From positions 1-64,000 of the IMG/VR virus record IMGVR_UViG_3300037502_002220: 64,000 nucleotides of DNA. One strand, given 5' to 3'. Under the pieces are notes generated by a model. The model worked only from the letters and a program-made list of their open reading frames with translations, did not search any database and had not been told where the DNA came from. This document shows, piece after piece, positions 57,389-64,000 of this stretch. Source of the stretch: a virus. How positions within the stretch are numbered: position 1 is the first letter of the stretch; every line of letters begins with the position of its first letter. The position numbers were made by a program, and so were the translations under genes.

Positions 57389-57468
57389 TTCTTAGGAAAC
57401 ATTTTTAAATACAATTTGTAAATGAATACTAACCAGATAAGCCAAGCTATTACGTGTATGATCATCAT
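57385..57468 (-). CDS. 27-residue single-helix membrane microprotein
   Basis: ATG at 57468 to TGA at 57385 encodes a peptide with a hydrophobic run (I-I-H-V-I-A-W-L-I-W-L-V-F-I-Y) and a basic end (K-L-Y-L-K-M-F-P-K-K), a single membrane helix with a positive C-terminus. Its ATG overlaps the stop of the upstream gene and its TGA overlaps the ATG of the downstream membrane-protein gene, both as ATGA, so translation of all three is likely coupled. Too short for most annotators. Confidence 0.6.
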   Translation of the reverse strand: MMIIHVIAWLIWLVFIYKLYLKMFPKK

Positions 57469-57833
57469 ATTCCGTACATTAACTTGCGAATAAAAAGATT
57501 CATGTTTGAACTTGCTGAACGAAGATCTAGTATCTTATTCTGTACTAAGCTATCTAGTTCTTGTTCTTTTCTATCCATGATCATATTAACTTCTTTTTCA
57601 ACAGCTTTACGTACGAAATCTTCACGTGTACATAGCGTATCTACAATGTGCATACGTTCGTTCTTTAGTACTTTAAAAGTACCTGCGTAAACTTCAGTAG
57701 TATCTACAGTACTAATTGAATCTACCGTAGTAGTTTCTTCCCTAGAACATGCGTACTTGTTAAACATCACTATTACAGCGATCATTACAATACCTTGTAC
57801 GATGTTACTTATCCAACTTGATTTTTGCGACAT
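57465..57833 (-). CDS. Membrane-anchored coiled-coil protein
   Basis: The 122-residue protein has one hydrophobic helix near residues 9-24, a cysteine just after it (K-Y-A-C-S), a Thr/Ser-rich segment and a charged helix (about 68-118). This is the layout of an i-spanin or membrane-anchored tether, but the sequence has no specific signature. It overlaps the preceding MazG-like gene by 29 nt. Confidence 0.5.
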   Translation of the reverse strand: MSQKSSWISNIVQGIVMIAVIVMFNKYACSREETTTVDSISTVDTTEVYAGTFKVLKNERMHIVDTLCTREDFVRKAVEKEVNMIMDRKEQELDSLVQNKILDLRSASSNMNLFIRKLMYGI

Positions 57834-58230
57834 GATAATTAGGTCCTTTTTGAATCTTTCCAGATCGGTTTAACAATAAAAATAAATCATCCACTTGCTG
57901 TACTGTGTAACCTTCAAGCATATTATCTTCAATATACTTTTCTACTTGCTCTTTAGATGCAGAAGCCTTGCTCATGTTACTGTTATATACAGCAGTCATT
58001 GCTTTTCTTACATCATCATAACTGTAACCTAACGCTAATATCTTAGCCATGGTAACCCACAGTAAGTCTATAGCTTCTTTGAGTTCAGCTTCAGATCTAC
58101 CGTGTTTAAACTCAGCTTCAAGCTCTTTGAGTTCTTCTTGTATCAGCTTAGAGTAAAGGCTACAGGTTTTACGATCTCTGTGCATAGGTACTCCAAACTT
58201 AGACATCCAAATTTCAACTAGTGTAAACAT
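57805..58230 (-). CDS. MazG-like / phosphoribosyl-ATP pyrophosphohydrolase-type protein
   Basis: The 141-residue protein fits all-alpha NTP pyrophosphatases. It has the EExxE pattern (E32, E33, E36) in Q-E-E-L-K-E-L-E and an ExxD (E52, D55) in L-K-E-A-I-D-L-L-W, spaced as in MazG/PRA-PH proteins. S-N-M-S-K-A-S near residue 85 is another feature of this group. Such enzymes hydrolyse (d)NTPs or nucleoside triphosphate analogues and often occur in phages, where they adjust nucleotide pools or (p)ppGpp-like signals. The last 45 residues are extra. It overlaps the glycosyltransferase gene by 17 nt. Confidence 0.7.
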   Translation of the reverse strand: MFTLVEIWMSKFGVPMHRDRKTCSLYSKLIQEELKELEAEFKHGRSEAELKEAIDLLWVTMAKILALGYSYDDVRKAMTAVYNSNMSKASASKEQVEKYIEDNMLEGYTVQQVDDLFLLLNRSGKIQKGPNYHVAKIKLDK

Positions 58231-59095
58231 GTAAAAGGTTTTTATATTGTTTAATAGACTCGTGAATTAAATCCTCATCTTTGACTGCAGCGTTAACAGG
58301 TATTTTCATATCTACAGGATAGCGTATGATGTTTTTACCATGCCACCAACTAGCTGTAGTTACTAACTGGGCACCACAAAGAGCTGCTTCATGATACGCA
58401 CTCATAGACTTACACCTATTTACTTGCGTATCCATGATAGGGTGAAATATAAAATGTGGGCTTATATCACAAAGCTTCATAAAGTAAGCCATAGGTTCTG
58501 TCCATGTGATTACATCTTGAAACTGTGAATTAAATCCTGTTGGTGTAATACCCATGAAGTACCACTTAGGTTGCAAGCGATCATCGATTTCTATAAAAAC
58601 ATCTTTGTAGTGTTCGTAATCTTCAAACCTAGCAATAGAACCACGTACTACAATAGTAGGTCTTACTTTCTTAGGTTTATAGCTTAGGTTTAAGTTCAAG
58701 AAGTTTTTAATAGTAACGATATGATGATCTTTACCTAGCTTTTCTTTCCAATATTTTGTAAGTTCGTCTGTAGCACAGATTATAGTATCTGCTAACTCTA
58801 AACAATCTTGATGATCTCGGTAATGATCTGGGTACTGATCATAGATCATAAGATCATCAACATCACATATCACAGGTATACCCATACACTTAGCTACCAT
58901 AATAGCAAAAAGATGGTCTCTGGTATGTGGCATACTCATAAAGAGTATAGAAGCACCAGATAATATCCTAGCATGGTTCTCAGCAGGAATGTACATATCT
59001 TTAACTGTAAAGTTCCTAGCTGCATGGTGAAGCATGTTATCGATCCTGTAATAGTTAGTACCTCTACTTGCTGAACGTACTGTTACAATGGTCAT
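58214..59095 (-). CDS. Glycosyltransferase-like protein (GT-B type)
   Basis: In this 293-residue protein, D-V-D-D-L-M-I-Y near residues 78-85 and G-I-P-V-I-C just before resemble the D-x-D-D-L segment of GT-B type glycosyltransferases. V-V-R-G-S-I-A-R and A-Y-H-E-A-A-L-C-G fit donor-binding regions, and A-A-L-C-G-A is typical of the C-terminal nucleotide-sugar site. Its role may be to modify phage DNA, virion proteins or host envelope glycans; the substrate cannot be told. It starts just after a hairpin terminator and has no obvious partner. Confidence 0.55.
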   Translation of the reverse strand: MTIVTVRSASRGTNYYRIDNMLHHAARNFTVKDMYIPAENHARILSGASILFMSMPHTRDHLFAIMVAKCMGIPVICDVDDLMIYDQYPDHYRDHQDCLELADTIICATDELTKYWKEKLGKDHHIVTIKNFLNLNLSYKPKKVRPTIVVRGSIARFEDYEHYKDVFIEIDDRLQPKWYFMGITPTGFNSQFQDVITWTEPMAYFMKLCDISPHFIFHPIMDTQVNRCKSMSAYHEAALCGAQLVTTASWWHGKNIIRYPVDMKIPVNAAVKDEDLIHESIKQYKNLLHVYTS

Positions 59096-59106
59096 AGTTG
59101 TAAAAT

Positions 59107-59136
59107 TAAAAGATGTGGGATGTTACTCCCACATCT
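59107..59136 (-). terminator. Intrinsic terminator upstream of the glycosyltransferase gene
   Basis: AGATGTGGGA (59111-59120) and TCCCACATCT (59127-59136) form a perfect 10-bp stem with a 6-nt loop. On the - strand the stem is followed by TTTTAATTTTA. It lies in the 45-nt gap between 59141-59335 and 58214-59095, so it could end the upstream transcript or act as an attenuator for the downstream genes. Confidence 0.75.
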
Positions 59137-59140
59137 AAAG

Positions 59141-59335
59141 TTATTTTCTTTTTCTTTCGTTATCCTCTATGATAGCAGAATCTATTTCAAGTGATAAACT
59201 AGTAGTCTTACCGTAAACAGTAATATCCATACTTTCAAGTTCATCACGTAACTTCTCGTATATACCTTCTGTGTGTGCATGGTCACCATTAAGTACTACA
59301 TCTAGTGTAACAATTAGTTTCTTTCTAAGATTCAT
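59141..59335 (-). CDS. Small hypothetical protein
   Basis: The 64-residue product begins with a basic region, then L-N-G-D-H-A-H-T-E-G near 16-25, a helical charged segment and a basic end (E-R-K-R-K). No family is recognised. It is 6 nt downstream of its neighbour and is followed by a hairpin terminator. Confidence 0.45.
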   Translation of the reverse strand: MNLRKKLIVTLDVVLNGDHAHTEGIYEKLRDELESMDITVYGKTTSLSLEIDSAIIEDNERKRK

Positions 59336-59341
59336 GGTACA

Positions 59342-59629
59342 CTAGTTTAAATGTACTTTATCAGATTCTATCTTAGTAGCTAACTTCTGTTCAGCTAACT
59401 TTTCAAGAAATGCTACAGGTACTGCAATACAATCATCAATCCTGTTTACACACTTACAGAAAGCATCAAGTTCTGGTGTAACATCATGCTTAGTACACAG
59501 CGTTAAAAAAGCACTGAGCATAGGTTCAAGTTGGCTTTCATCTTTCATACAAGTAGCTATCTTCCACTCGTAGGTAGTATCTTGATACTCGAAAGAAATA
59601 GTACTAGAATTAAAACATATCGTTTGCAT
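59342..59629 (-). CDS. Hypothetical protein with several cysteines
   Basis: The ATG at 59629 gives 95 residues and fits the 19-nt gap after the neighbouring gene; a longer frame starts at 59701 but would overlap that gene by 53 nt. Cysteines (in T-I-C-F, A-T-C-M, L-C-T-K, F-C-K-C and D-D-C-I) and Asp/Glu residues are scattered. No motif is recognised. Confidence 0.45.
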   Translation of the reverse strand: MQTICFNSSTISFEYQDTTYEWKIATCMKDESQLEPMLSAFLTLCTKHDVTPELDAFCKCVNRIDDCIAVPVAFLEKLAEQKLATKIESDKVHLN

Positions 59630-59648
59630 AGGAATAAATTTAAAATGG

Positions 59649-60284
59649 CTAAGCGCCACCTGTATAATCAGGTGGCAACTTAGGACCATGGTGATCAACA
59701 TTAAAAGCTTCGTATGTTGGCGGTACGTAAAATGAATCTAACTCAGAACCTTCTAGTTCTTCTTCAGATACATTGACTTCGTAATGCTCTTGCAACTTAC
59801 TTTTAAAGATAGTAACAAACTGTTGCTTTTTAGTAAGTACTGCATACAATGGATTAACGACTTTGTTTTCATATTCTGTAATACCCATTTTCTTGAGCTG
59901 ATCTACTGTGAACATTTCAGAAAACTTACCTTCGATAAAGCTATTGTAGCTACGATGTAATTCTTTAGGTATTCTAAATACAATAAACACGTGTGCGTTA
60001 TCTTTTAGTTTCATTGGATAATCATCCTCATAAAACTCATGTGTGCGCAAGTACGTTAACGCTTGTCGTTGTAACTTAGTCTTGTTTTCTACAAGTGCAA
60101 ATAAGCGATACCCTACTTGACCATAGTTCTTAGCTTGAAGATATCTCAGATCATAAGTACCCCACATAATAGGTCTCGTCATCTGTAATTTACTAAGGCT
60201 TTCTTTATCAAAGTAAGATAGCATTGCACGAGCTAGGTAAATCCTAGTGCGGTTTACATAAATCTTATTTAACTGTATCTTCAT
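59649..60284 (-). CDS. Hypothetical protein, 211 residues
   Basis: The product is basic in the first half and acidic at the end, with a W-G-T-Y-D-L-R-Y segment near 41-48 and a His/Phe-rich middle. The last 30 residues are Pro/Gly/Tyr-rich and look disordered. Start and stop overlap neighbours or nearly so, and the stop is TAG, useful evidence that TAG is not reassigned. A hairpin (59655-59676) covers its last codons. Confidence 0.5.
   Translation of the reverse strand: MKIQLNKIYVNRTRIYLARAMLSYFDKESLSKLQMTRPIMWGTYDLRYLQAKNYGQVGYRLFALVENKTKLQRQALTYLRTHEFYEDDYPMKLKDNAHVFIVFRIPKELHRSYNSFIEGKFSEMFTVDQLKKMGITEYENKVVNPLYAVLTKKQQFVTIFKSKLQEHYEVNVSEEELEGSELDSFYVPPTYEAFNVDHHGPKLPPDYTGGA
59655..59676 (-). 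promoter_or_regulatory. Perfect 8-bp hairpin across a gene end
   Basis: GCCACCTG (59655-59662) and CAGGTGGC (59669-59676) enclose a 6-nt loop (TATAAT on the + strand). The hairpin covers the last codons of the 211-residue gene. On the - strand, TTTT follows only after about ten more nucleotides, so it is less clearly a terminator than the one at 59107-59136; it may be an mRNA-stability or coupling element. Confidence 0.5.
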
Positions 60285-61060
60285 ACAGTAAAGAATTTGT
60301 ACGCATCAAGTACTTTATCTGGTCTAGCAATAGACACTTCACGATCTTTACCTATCGTATAGGTCATTGCTTGATACAGATCATACCTGGTGTATACACC
60401 ATCTGGCTTGTGATACTTACCGTTAGGCTTAAATGATAAATCCATCATCTGTGAGAAGTGTGTCTTCATCGCAATAGCTTTGTGAGCTTTGAGTGCCACC
60501 TGGCCAATAACGCGTTCAAGTTGTTCACCTTGTAATTGCTCACCAGTAAGTAATGCGTGCGCTTGTACGAGTTCTTCTCTACGTGTTTCAATACGTTGCA
60601 GATAGTTATCGATTACATCATAGATAGCACCGAAGTCTGTAGATGCAAAGTCACGTTGTACAATGTCTACAGCATTGAACACAGATAGGTTCAAACACGC
60701 TTGGTTTTCAAATCCTAAGTACACCTTCATGATAGGTTTGCTTACGTCATGCGCATACAGAAAACCAATAACTGTTTTGTACCTATCGCTACCAAAGACT
60801 TGATCTTCAGTGTTGAGTACAGCTTCTACAAGCACGCGATCTGCGAACATGTACTTCTCAGCAATTTCACCGCTATCAGTAGTATCTACTGCTTTACGGT
60901 TAGGCTCTTGTACGTAGCAGTTGTAACTACTAACGTGTGACGATAGCTTTGTAAATGCAGGTGTAAGTACTGCTTCCGGTGAAGGTAGTGTTAGAAACTG
61001 ATTACCTTCTTGTTGTGACGCTTTGTAGCGCAACAAGTTACTTAATTCAACTTGCTTCAT
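60281..61060 (-). CDS. Hypothetical conserved phage protein
   Basis: The preferred start at 61060 gives 259 residues (a further upstream ATG at 61090 overlaps the nuclease gene). The N-terminus contains V-E-L-S-N-L-L-R-Y, the middle has alternating strands and helices, and Q-L-E-R-V-I-G-Q-V-A-L near residue 185 resembles a helical core. I cannot assign a family. Its context beside nucleases and nucleotide metabolism suggests a replication-associated role. Confidence 0.5.
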   Translation of the reverse strand: MKQVELSNLLRYKASQQEGNQFLTLPSPEAVLTPAFTKLSSHVSSYNCYVQEPNRKAVDTTDSGEIAEKYMFADRVLVEAVLNTEDQVFGSDRYKTVIGFLYAHDVSKPIMKVYLGFENQACLNLSVFNAVDIVQRDFASTDFGAIYDVIDNYLQRIETRREELVQAHALLTGEQLQGEQLERVIGQVALKAHKAIAMKTHFSQMMDLSFKPNGKYHKPDGVYTRYDLYQAMTYTIGKDREVSIARPDKVLDAYKFFTV

Positions 61061-61080
61061 GGTAAAGTATTTATTGATTA

Positions 61081-62025
61081 TTAATTCCAAATAGATGGGA
61101 TATCTAAACTATCTTGCTCTCTAGGACTAAAGTATTCACTCCAACCTTTGATACGCATACGATGCTTTATGATATTGTTATTGATATAAATATCTCCAAG
61201 ATCTTTAATAGCACCGTGCTTAGCAATCTCTAAATCTAAGTCAGAGATATTTATAGTAGCACAGGTGTTATCTGGCTTAGAGTACACAGCAATGTGACAC
61301 GTTACTGGTTTATCGTAGATAAGCTGTAGTGCTTCACGATAAAAAGAAAGTTGTATATCTGTTCTACGTCTACGTATTTCATTGTTGTAGTCTTCAATAG
61401 GTAACTCAGTATACTTGATGTCGTAGAGTTCAATACTATCTTCGTTAAATACAACTAGATCTATAAGACCTTTACATTCTTTACCATCGTACTTAAAGTA
61501 CACAGGCTTCTGAGCCTCATGTTCAGATCCTAGTTGATCTTTAAGATGGTACCTAAGTAGTTCACTAGGTGCATATAGGTTAATACGTAAATCAGCAGGT
61601 ACTAACTTTCTATCACCTTGCATGTGTAGATGTTCTAGATACTTCTGACCATTCTTAGTTACAACTACTGTGTTAATTCTAGTAGGTGTTTTATAACGCA
61701 TGTTGTACTCTAGCTCATCCATAATTTGAACTAGACCTTCTGTGTTACGATGTAATTCTTTTTCTTCAGGAAATCTTTTGTAATAGGTATCTACAATCTG
61801 TTTTACTTTACCTGTAGGCATCGCTGAAGATTGAGTCCATTCACAAAATAACTTTGTGTACAGCGATGGTGTAAGCACTAAGCAGTCAAAGATAGAACCT
61901 TTGAGTAGTGCTGGATTATCATCATTCTTTTCTCTTCTTGCTATTCCCAGCTCTACTTTTATTTGACTTTGGCTTATCGCTGGGTGATTGTAATACTCCT
62001 TGATTTGTTGCACCTTCGTATCCAT
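61081..62025 (-). CDS. PD-(D/E)XK nuclease (exonuclease-like)
   Basis: The 314-residue protein has the RecB/exonuclease VIII-type core: K-G-S-I-F-D-C-L-V near residue 43, K-G-L-I-D-L-V (D189), Y-D-I-K (D202, K204) and D-I-Q-L-S-F-Y-R-E. These form the metal-binding site and a conserved helix. The enzyme likely degrades or processes DNA ends in phage replication or recombination, or host DNA. Its first 104 nt overlap the end of the HJR-like gene in a different frame. Confidence 0.75.
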   Translation of the reverse strand: MDTKVQQIKEYYNHPAISQSQIKVELGIARREKNDDNPALLKGSIFDCLVLTPSLYTKLFCEWTQSSAMPTGKVKQIVDTYYKRFPEEKELHRNTEGLVQIMDELEYNMRYKTPTRINTVVVTKNGQKYLEHLHMQGDRKLVPADLRINLYAPSELLRYHLKDQLGSEHEAQKPVYFKYDGKECKGLIDLVVFNEDSIELYDIKYTELPIEDYNNEIRRRRTDIQLSFYREALQLIYDKPVTCHIAVYSKPDNTCATINISDLDLEIAKHGAIKDLGDIYINNNIIKHRMRIKGWSEYFSPREQDSLDIPSIWN

Positions 62026-62368
62026 GTTCTTTAAGGTATGAAGTTATTAATTTGATGAATGTTTCTTCAGTCATCGTTACATAAGTACCGTGTCTTGGTT
62101 TTCTATGAAACAAAACATTAAGTAAGTTCTTAGGCATATTACCTAATACTTCTATGTAGTTAGGTCTATTGATATAGTATTTACACTGCACACCAAAGTC
62201 ACCAGTATTTACCAGATCAATACCTTTATCATCTGCGTGCTTAGACATTAAACGAGAAGTAGCTACATTATCAAACCCTAATAGTTTAAATAGTGCAGCT
62301 ACTTTACGTTCGTACGCATGACCACTAGTTCTGTTTCTTTTACCAATACTAGCTTTATCTTTTTTCAT
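61922..62368 (-). CDS. HJR/VRR-type PD-(D/E)XK endonuclease
   Basis: The 148-residue protein has E20 in H-A-Y-E-R, a K-G-I-D (D51) and V-Q-C-K (Q61, K63), the pattern of Holliday-junction-resolvase-like and restriction-type endonucleases. The first 15 residues are basic and the last 30 are Lys/Ser-rich and probably disordered, and they are encoded in the overlap with the next nuclease gene. It may resolve recombination intermediates or cut branched DNA before packaging. Confidence 0.7.
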   Translation of the reverse strand: MKKDKASIGKRNRTSGHAYERKVAALFKLLGFDNVATSRLMSKHADDKGIDLVNTGDFGVQCKYYINRPNYIEVLGNMPKNLLNVLFHRKPRHGTYVTMTEETFIKLITSYLKEHGYEGATNQGVLQSPSDKPKSNKSRAGNSKKRKE

Positions 62369-62370
62369 AA

Positions 62371-63057
62371 TTAAAACGGTAGCGTAAACTCAAAATCTTT
62401 TTTGTATATGGCTTTGTACAAGCTAGCAAACTGTTCAAACTTATCTCTGAAGTCTCTATCTTCGTACGCAGCTCTAGCTGGATGTTCAGAAGCTATCACA
62501 TAATTGCGTAGTGGAAATACTAATGCCGATAGTTTAACAGCTTCTTGGCCCATAAAGTAAAAGATAATGTCTTGCTTGTTATCATTAAGCCATCCAATAA
62601 GTACTTTATTAAATGCACCCCATAGTTCTAAATGTGCAGTAGGATTGCTCGTAGTTGCTGTTAACGCAGTGTTCAATAATAGCACACCTTGTTGTCTCCA
62701 AAGACTAAGGTCTGATTGTAGATACTCACTAATAGGATCTTGCTTTGTAATCCTTTTAATAGAGTCTGCAATCTTTTGTAAACTCTTAGGCCACTCATGA
62801 TAACTACGACCTGTTTCTTCAACAGCAAACGCATATCCACATGCGTGATCTGTACCATCCATAAACGTACCTGGATATGGACTCAAGCCTACGATAACAG
62901 CTTTAACATCATCTACAGGCATTTCAAAGGCTCTAAATATATTAGGCCCTGGTTGTGGTTTATATGCTCCTGGTGTGAGCTGTGCCATAATATTAGGCAC
63001 AAGCTCAAACGCAGGACACTTTACCCAACTTTCATGTGCTAACTTCGGTTTTGTCAC
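62371..63057 (-). CDS. Uracil-DNA glycosylase family protein with altered catalytic motif
   Basis: The 228-residue protein is a family 1 uracil-DNA glycosylase by layout: motif A, then G-V-L-L-L-N-T-A-L-T near residues 124-133 and E-H-P-A-R near 191-195 with H192. Motif A reads G-L-S-P-Y-P-G (57-63), where the usual family motif is G-Q-D-P-Y. The catalytic Asp is therefore replaced by Ser59. Function is uncertain: it may be inactive, act by another residue, or bind uracil or Ung competitors. It may deal with dUTP-derived uracil along with ThyX and the MazG-like enzyme. It overlaps the neighbouring gene by 4 nt. Confidence 0.75.
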   Translation of the reverse strand: MTKPKLAHESWVKCPAFELVPNIMAQLTPGAYKPQPGPNIFRAFEMPVDDVKAVIVGLSPYPGTFMDGTDHACGYAFAVEETGRSYHEWPKSLQKIADSIKRITKQDPISEYLQSDLSLWRQQGVLLLNTALTATTSNPTAHLELWGAFNKVLIGWLNDNKQDIIFYFMGQEAVKLSALVFPLRNYVIASEHPARAAYEDRDFRDKFEQFASLYKAIYKKDFEFTLPF

Positions 63058-63290
63058 AGTCTTGGTTGTTTTAGATACTGAAGCTTAACACGTTTAGGAT
63101 CTGCTACTCTAGATATGGTATCACCAAAGTGTTTAGCTTCTTCAAAATTATCAAACTCAAATTGCATTTCGTACATTGTGTTCAGCGTTAAAAAATCTTT
63201 TAAGCTCTCAGATTCTAATATAGTTTGTTTAAACTTAACTAAATCTTGTGAGCTTTTAAATTTCATGAACACAGGGTAGCTAAACTTCAT
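63054..63290 (-). CDS. Small hypothetical protein
   Basis: The 78-residue product alternates charged helices with F-D-N-F-E-E-A-K-H-F near 48-57 and ends in basic residues (L-K-Q-P-R-L). It looks like a small alpha/beta protein. Overlaps on both sides show it is in a tight leftward operon. No family is recognised. Confidence 0.45.
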   Translation of the reverse strand: MKFSYPVFMKFKSSQDLVKFKQTILESESLKDFLTLNTMYEMQFEFDNFEEAKHFGDTISRVADPKRVKLQYLKQPRL

Positions 63291-63547
63291 GGTTTAGGCA
63301 TTAGTGTAGTGTACAAAGCTTTTTCTACGTCACTAGGAATATACACAGGTTCACCGTTATTCAACTTGATTGTAGTTACGTCAGATAACTGTGCACCAAA
63401 ATCACTAGCATCTACTTCTGGAAACTTATCTAGAAGCATTCTAATTTCGTGAGGTGTATATCCTTCTTTGTTAGCTCTGTAAAATTTAGAAGTCTCTGAT
63501 TCTACTTTTTCAATTACTTCAAATACTTTTTCTTTTAATGAATCCAT
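63287..63547 (-). CDS. Small hypothetical protein
   Basis: The 86-residue protein is acidic with charged helices at the start and a short beta-rich end (Y-I-P-S-D-V). There is no signal peptide or membrane segment. It overlaps the hydrophobic small frame upstream and the next gene downstream. Function unknown. Confidence 0.45.
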   Translation of the reverse strand: MDSLKEKVFEVIEKVESETSKFYRANKEGYTPHEIRMLLDKFPEVDASDFGAQLSDVTTIKLNNGEPVYIPSDVEKALYTTLMPKP

Positions 63548-63648
63548 AGTTCAATGATTGTAGTTATTAAAATACCTATACTAATTGCCATCAGTATAGT
63601 GATAATAGCTATAATAATTAGCAGTAAATACAGTCAGCGTTTATTCAT
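63535..63648 (-). other. TGA-interrupted hydrophobic small frame between ThyX and the next gene
   Basis: An ATG at 63648 overlaps the thyX stop (TATGAATAA) and opens a frame M-N-K-R, then TGA, then 32 codons that are almost all hydrophobic (L-Y-L-L-L-I-I-I-A-I-I onward) to TAA at 63535. If the TGA were read as Trp or bypassed, it would give a 37-residue single-helix membrane protein. Other genes use TGA as a true stop, so this may be a start at the CTG (63633) or ATG inside, or a decayed gene. Confidence 0.4.
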
Positions 63649-64000
63649 AGCCCATTGCTTCCGATACTACAGGGAATCTTTTTTTAAATAGTTCACGAAT
63701 TTCATTAGCTACTTGACGATGTTCTAACTGTGTATGTGGATCCATGCGTACAGGAAGATAGTGCATCCAAGAACGCACAGAACCTTTCATATACATTGTA
63801 GTACTGGTAGCTAACGGTAATATACTTCTTGCAGTTTCTCTAGATACACCAGCGTCTAACAACGCTTCATACACATCAAAAGTAAGATCTGTAACCATAG
63901 CTACAAGTTCATCAGCTTCGTACTGTTGATCGTGTAATGTTACAATAGGATTAAATTCTTCTTCAGAAGATTGTCTATTGTTCTTAGCTTGCCTGCGTAT
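63641..64000 (-). CDS. thyX: Flavin-dependent thymidylate synthase (ThyX), partial
   Basis: The gene runs off the right edge; 119 codons are visible and its start lies outside the window. The end matches ThyX: A-R-S-I-L-P near residue 59 of the visible part, then R-S-W-M-H-Y-L, and Q-L-E-H-R-Q-V-A-N-E-I. Upstream R-R-Q-A-K-N-N-R-Q-S-S (at 64000-63960) resembles the ThyX motif around the dUMP/FAD site in phage members. ThyX makes dTMP from dUMP with reduced flavin and is common in Bacteroidetes phages. It begins the visible leftward operon with nucleotide-related genes. Confidence 0.85.
   Translation of the reverse strand: MRRQAKNNRQSSEEEFNPIVTLHDQQYEADELVAMVTDLTFDVYEALLDAGVSRETARSILPLATSTTMYMKGSVRSWMHYLPVRMDPHTQLEHRQVANEIRELFKKRFPVVSEAMGYE

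Noticed and set aside
59630-59701. Upstream start at 59701 for the 59342 gene
   Set aside because: It would overlap the 211-residue gene by 53 nt and add an unlikely extension; the ATG at 59629 fits the gap.
1-64000. Stop-codon reassignment (TAG to Gln or TGA to Trp), known in some crAss-like phages
   Set aside because: TAA, TGA and TAG all end real genes here (TGA at 3572-3574, TAG at 59649) and no long gene has in-frame stops; only the small frame at 63535-63648 has one.
1-64000. CRISPR arrays, tRNA genes, integrase or insertion sequences
   Set aside because: I saw no regularly spaced repeats, no tRNA-like cloverleaf or CCA-ended segment, and no transposase or recombinase motifs. A tRNA scan would be needed to exclude short RNAs.

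Overview
The window is part of the genome of a crAss-like, podovirus-type phage (order Crassvirales) infecting a Bacteroidetes host. Four things point there. The major capsid protein is followed by a ring/muzzle tail module. A very large protein carries the D-F-D-I-D catalytic loop of crAss-type virion RNA polymerases. Domains are Bacteroidetes-flavoured: FISUMP, SprB-like and PKD-like repeats, and signal peptides ending in ...Q. The DNA is AT-rich and starts lack clear Shine-Dalgarno sequences. TAA, TGA and TAG are all used as real stops and the giant ORFs are open, so no genetic-code change is needed. Portal, terminase, replication genes and integrase are not in the window. Family names are from memory of motifs; no database was searched.

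Layout. From 1 to 55637 every gene is on the + strand and tightly packed, many pairs overlapping as ATGA or TAATG. 1-6980: scaffold-like protein, major capsid protein and head/connector proteins. 6983-21594: receptor-contact and surface module with Ig-like proteins, a 2780-residue fibre (13-residue repeats, VGIG repeats, FISUMP lectin-like domain, C-terminal S74 chaperone), a second protein with a signal peptide, a coiled-coil protein, a CHAP/NlpC-like lysin and another Ig/SprB-like protein. 21584-28160: PD-(D/E)XK nuclease, ring-type connector proteins, an IHF/HU-like candidate and the muzzle-type protein. 28185-55637: small basic proteins and then very large proteins likely to be packaged and ejected with the DNA.

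The last block is the most interesting part. It joins a virion RNA polymerase (fused to an N-terminal zincin and a C-terminal peptidoglycan-binding-like domain) to an ADP-ribosyltransferase/metallopeptidase polyvalent protein, a second ART-like protein, a ferritin with an intact ferroxidase centre, and a PD-(D/E)XK nuclease fused to a membrane-ended giant protein. Several share short motifs (VEGGE, xGG near termini, M-A/S-C starts) that could be sorting or processing tags.

From 55713 to the right edge all genes are on the - strand and look early/metabolic: small membrane proteins, a MazG-like pyrophosphatase, a glycosyltransferase, two PD-(D/E)XK nucleases encoded with a 104-nt overlap, a uracil-DNA glycosylase homologue with an altered catalytic motif, and ThyX running off the edge. 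The two blocks converge at a hairpin terminator at 55657-55690 whose T tract faces only the leftward transcript.
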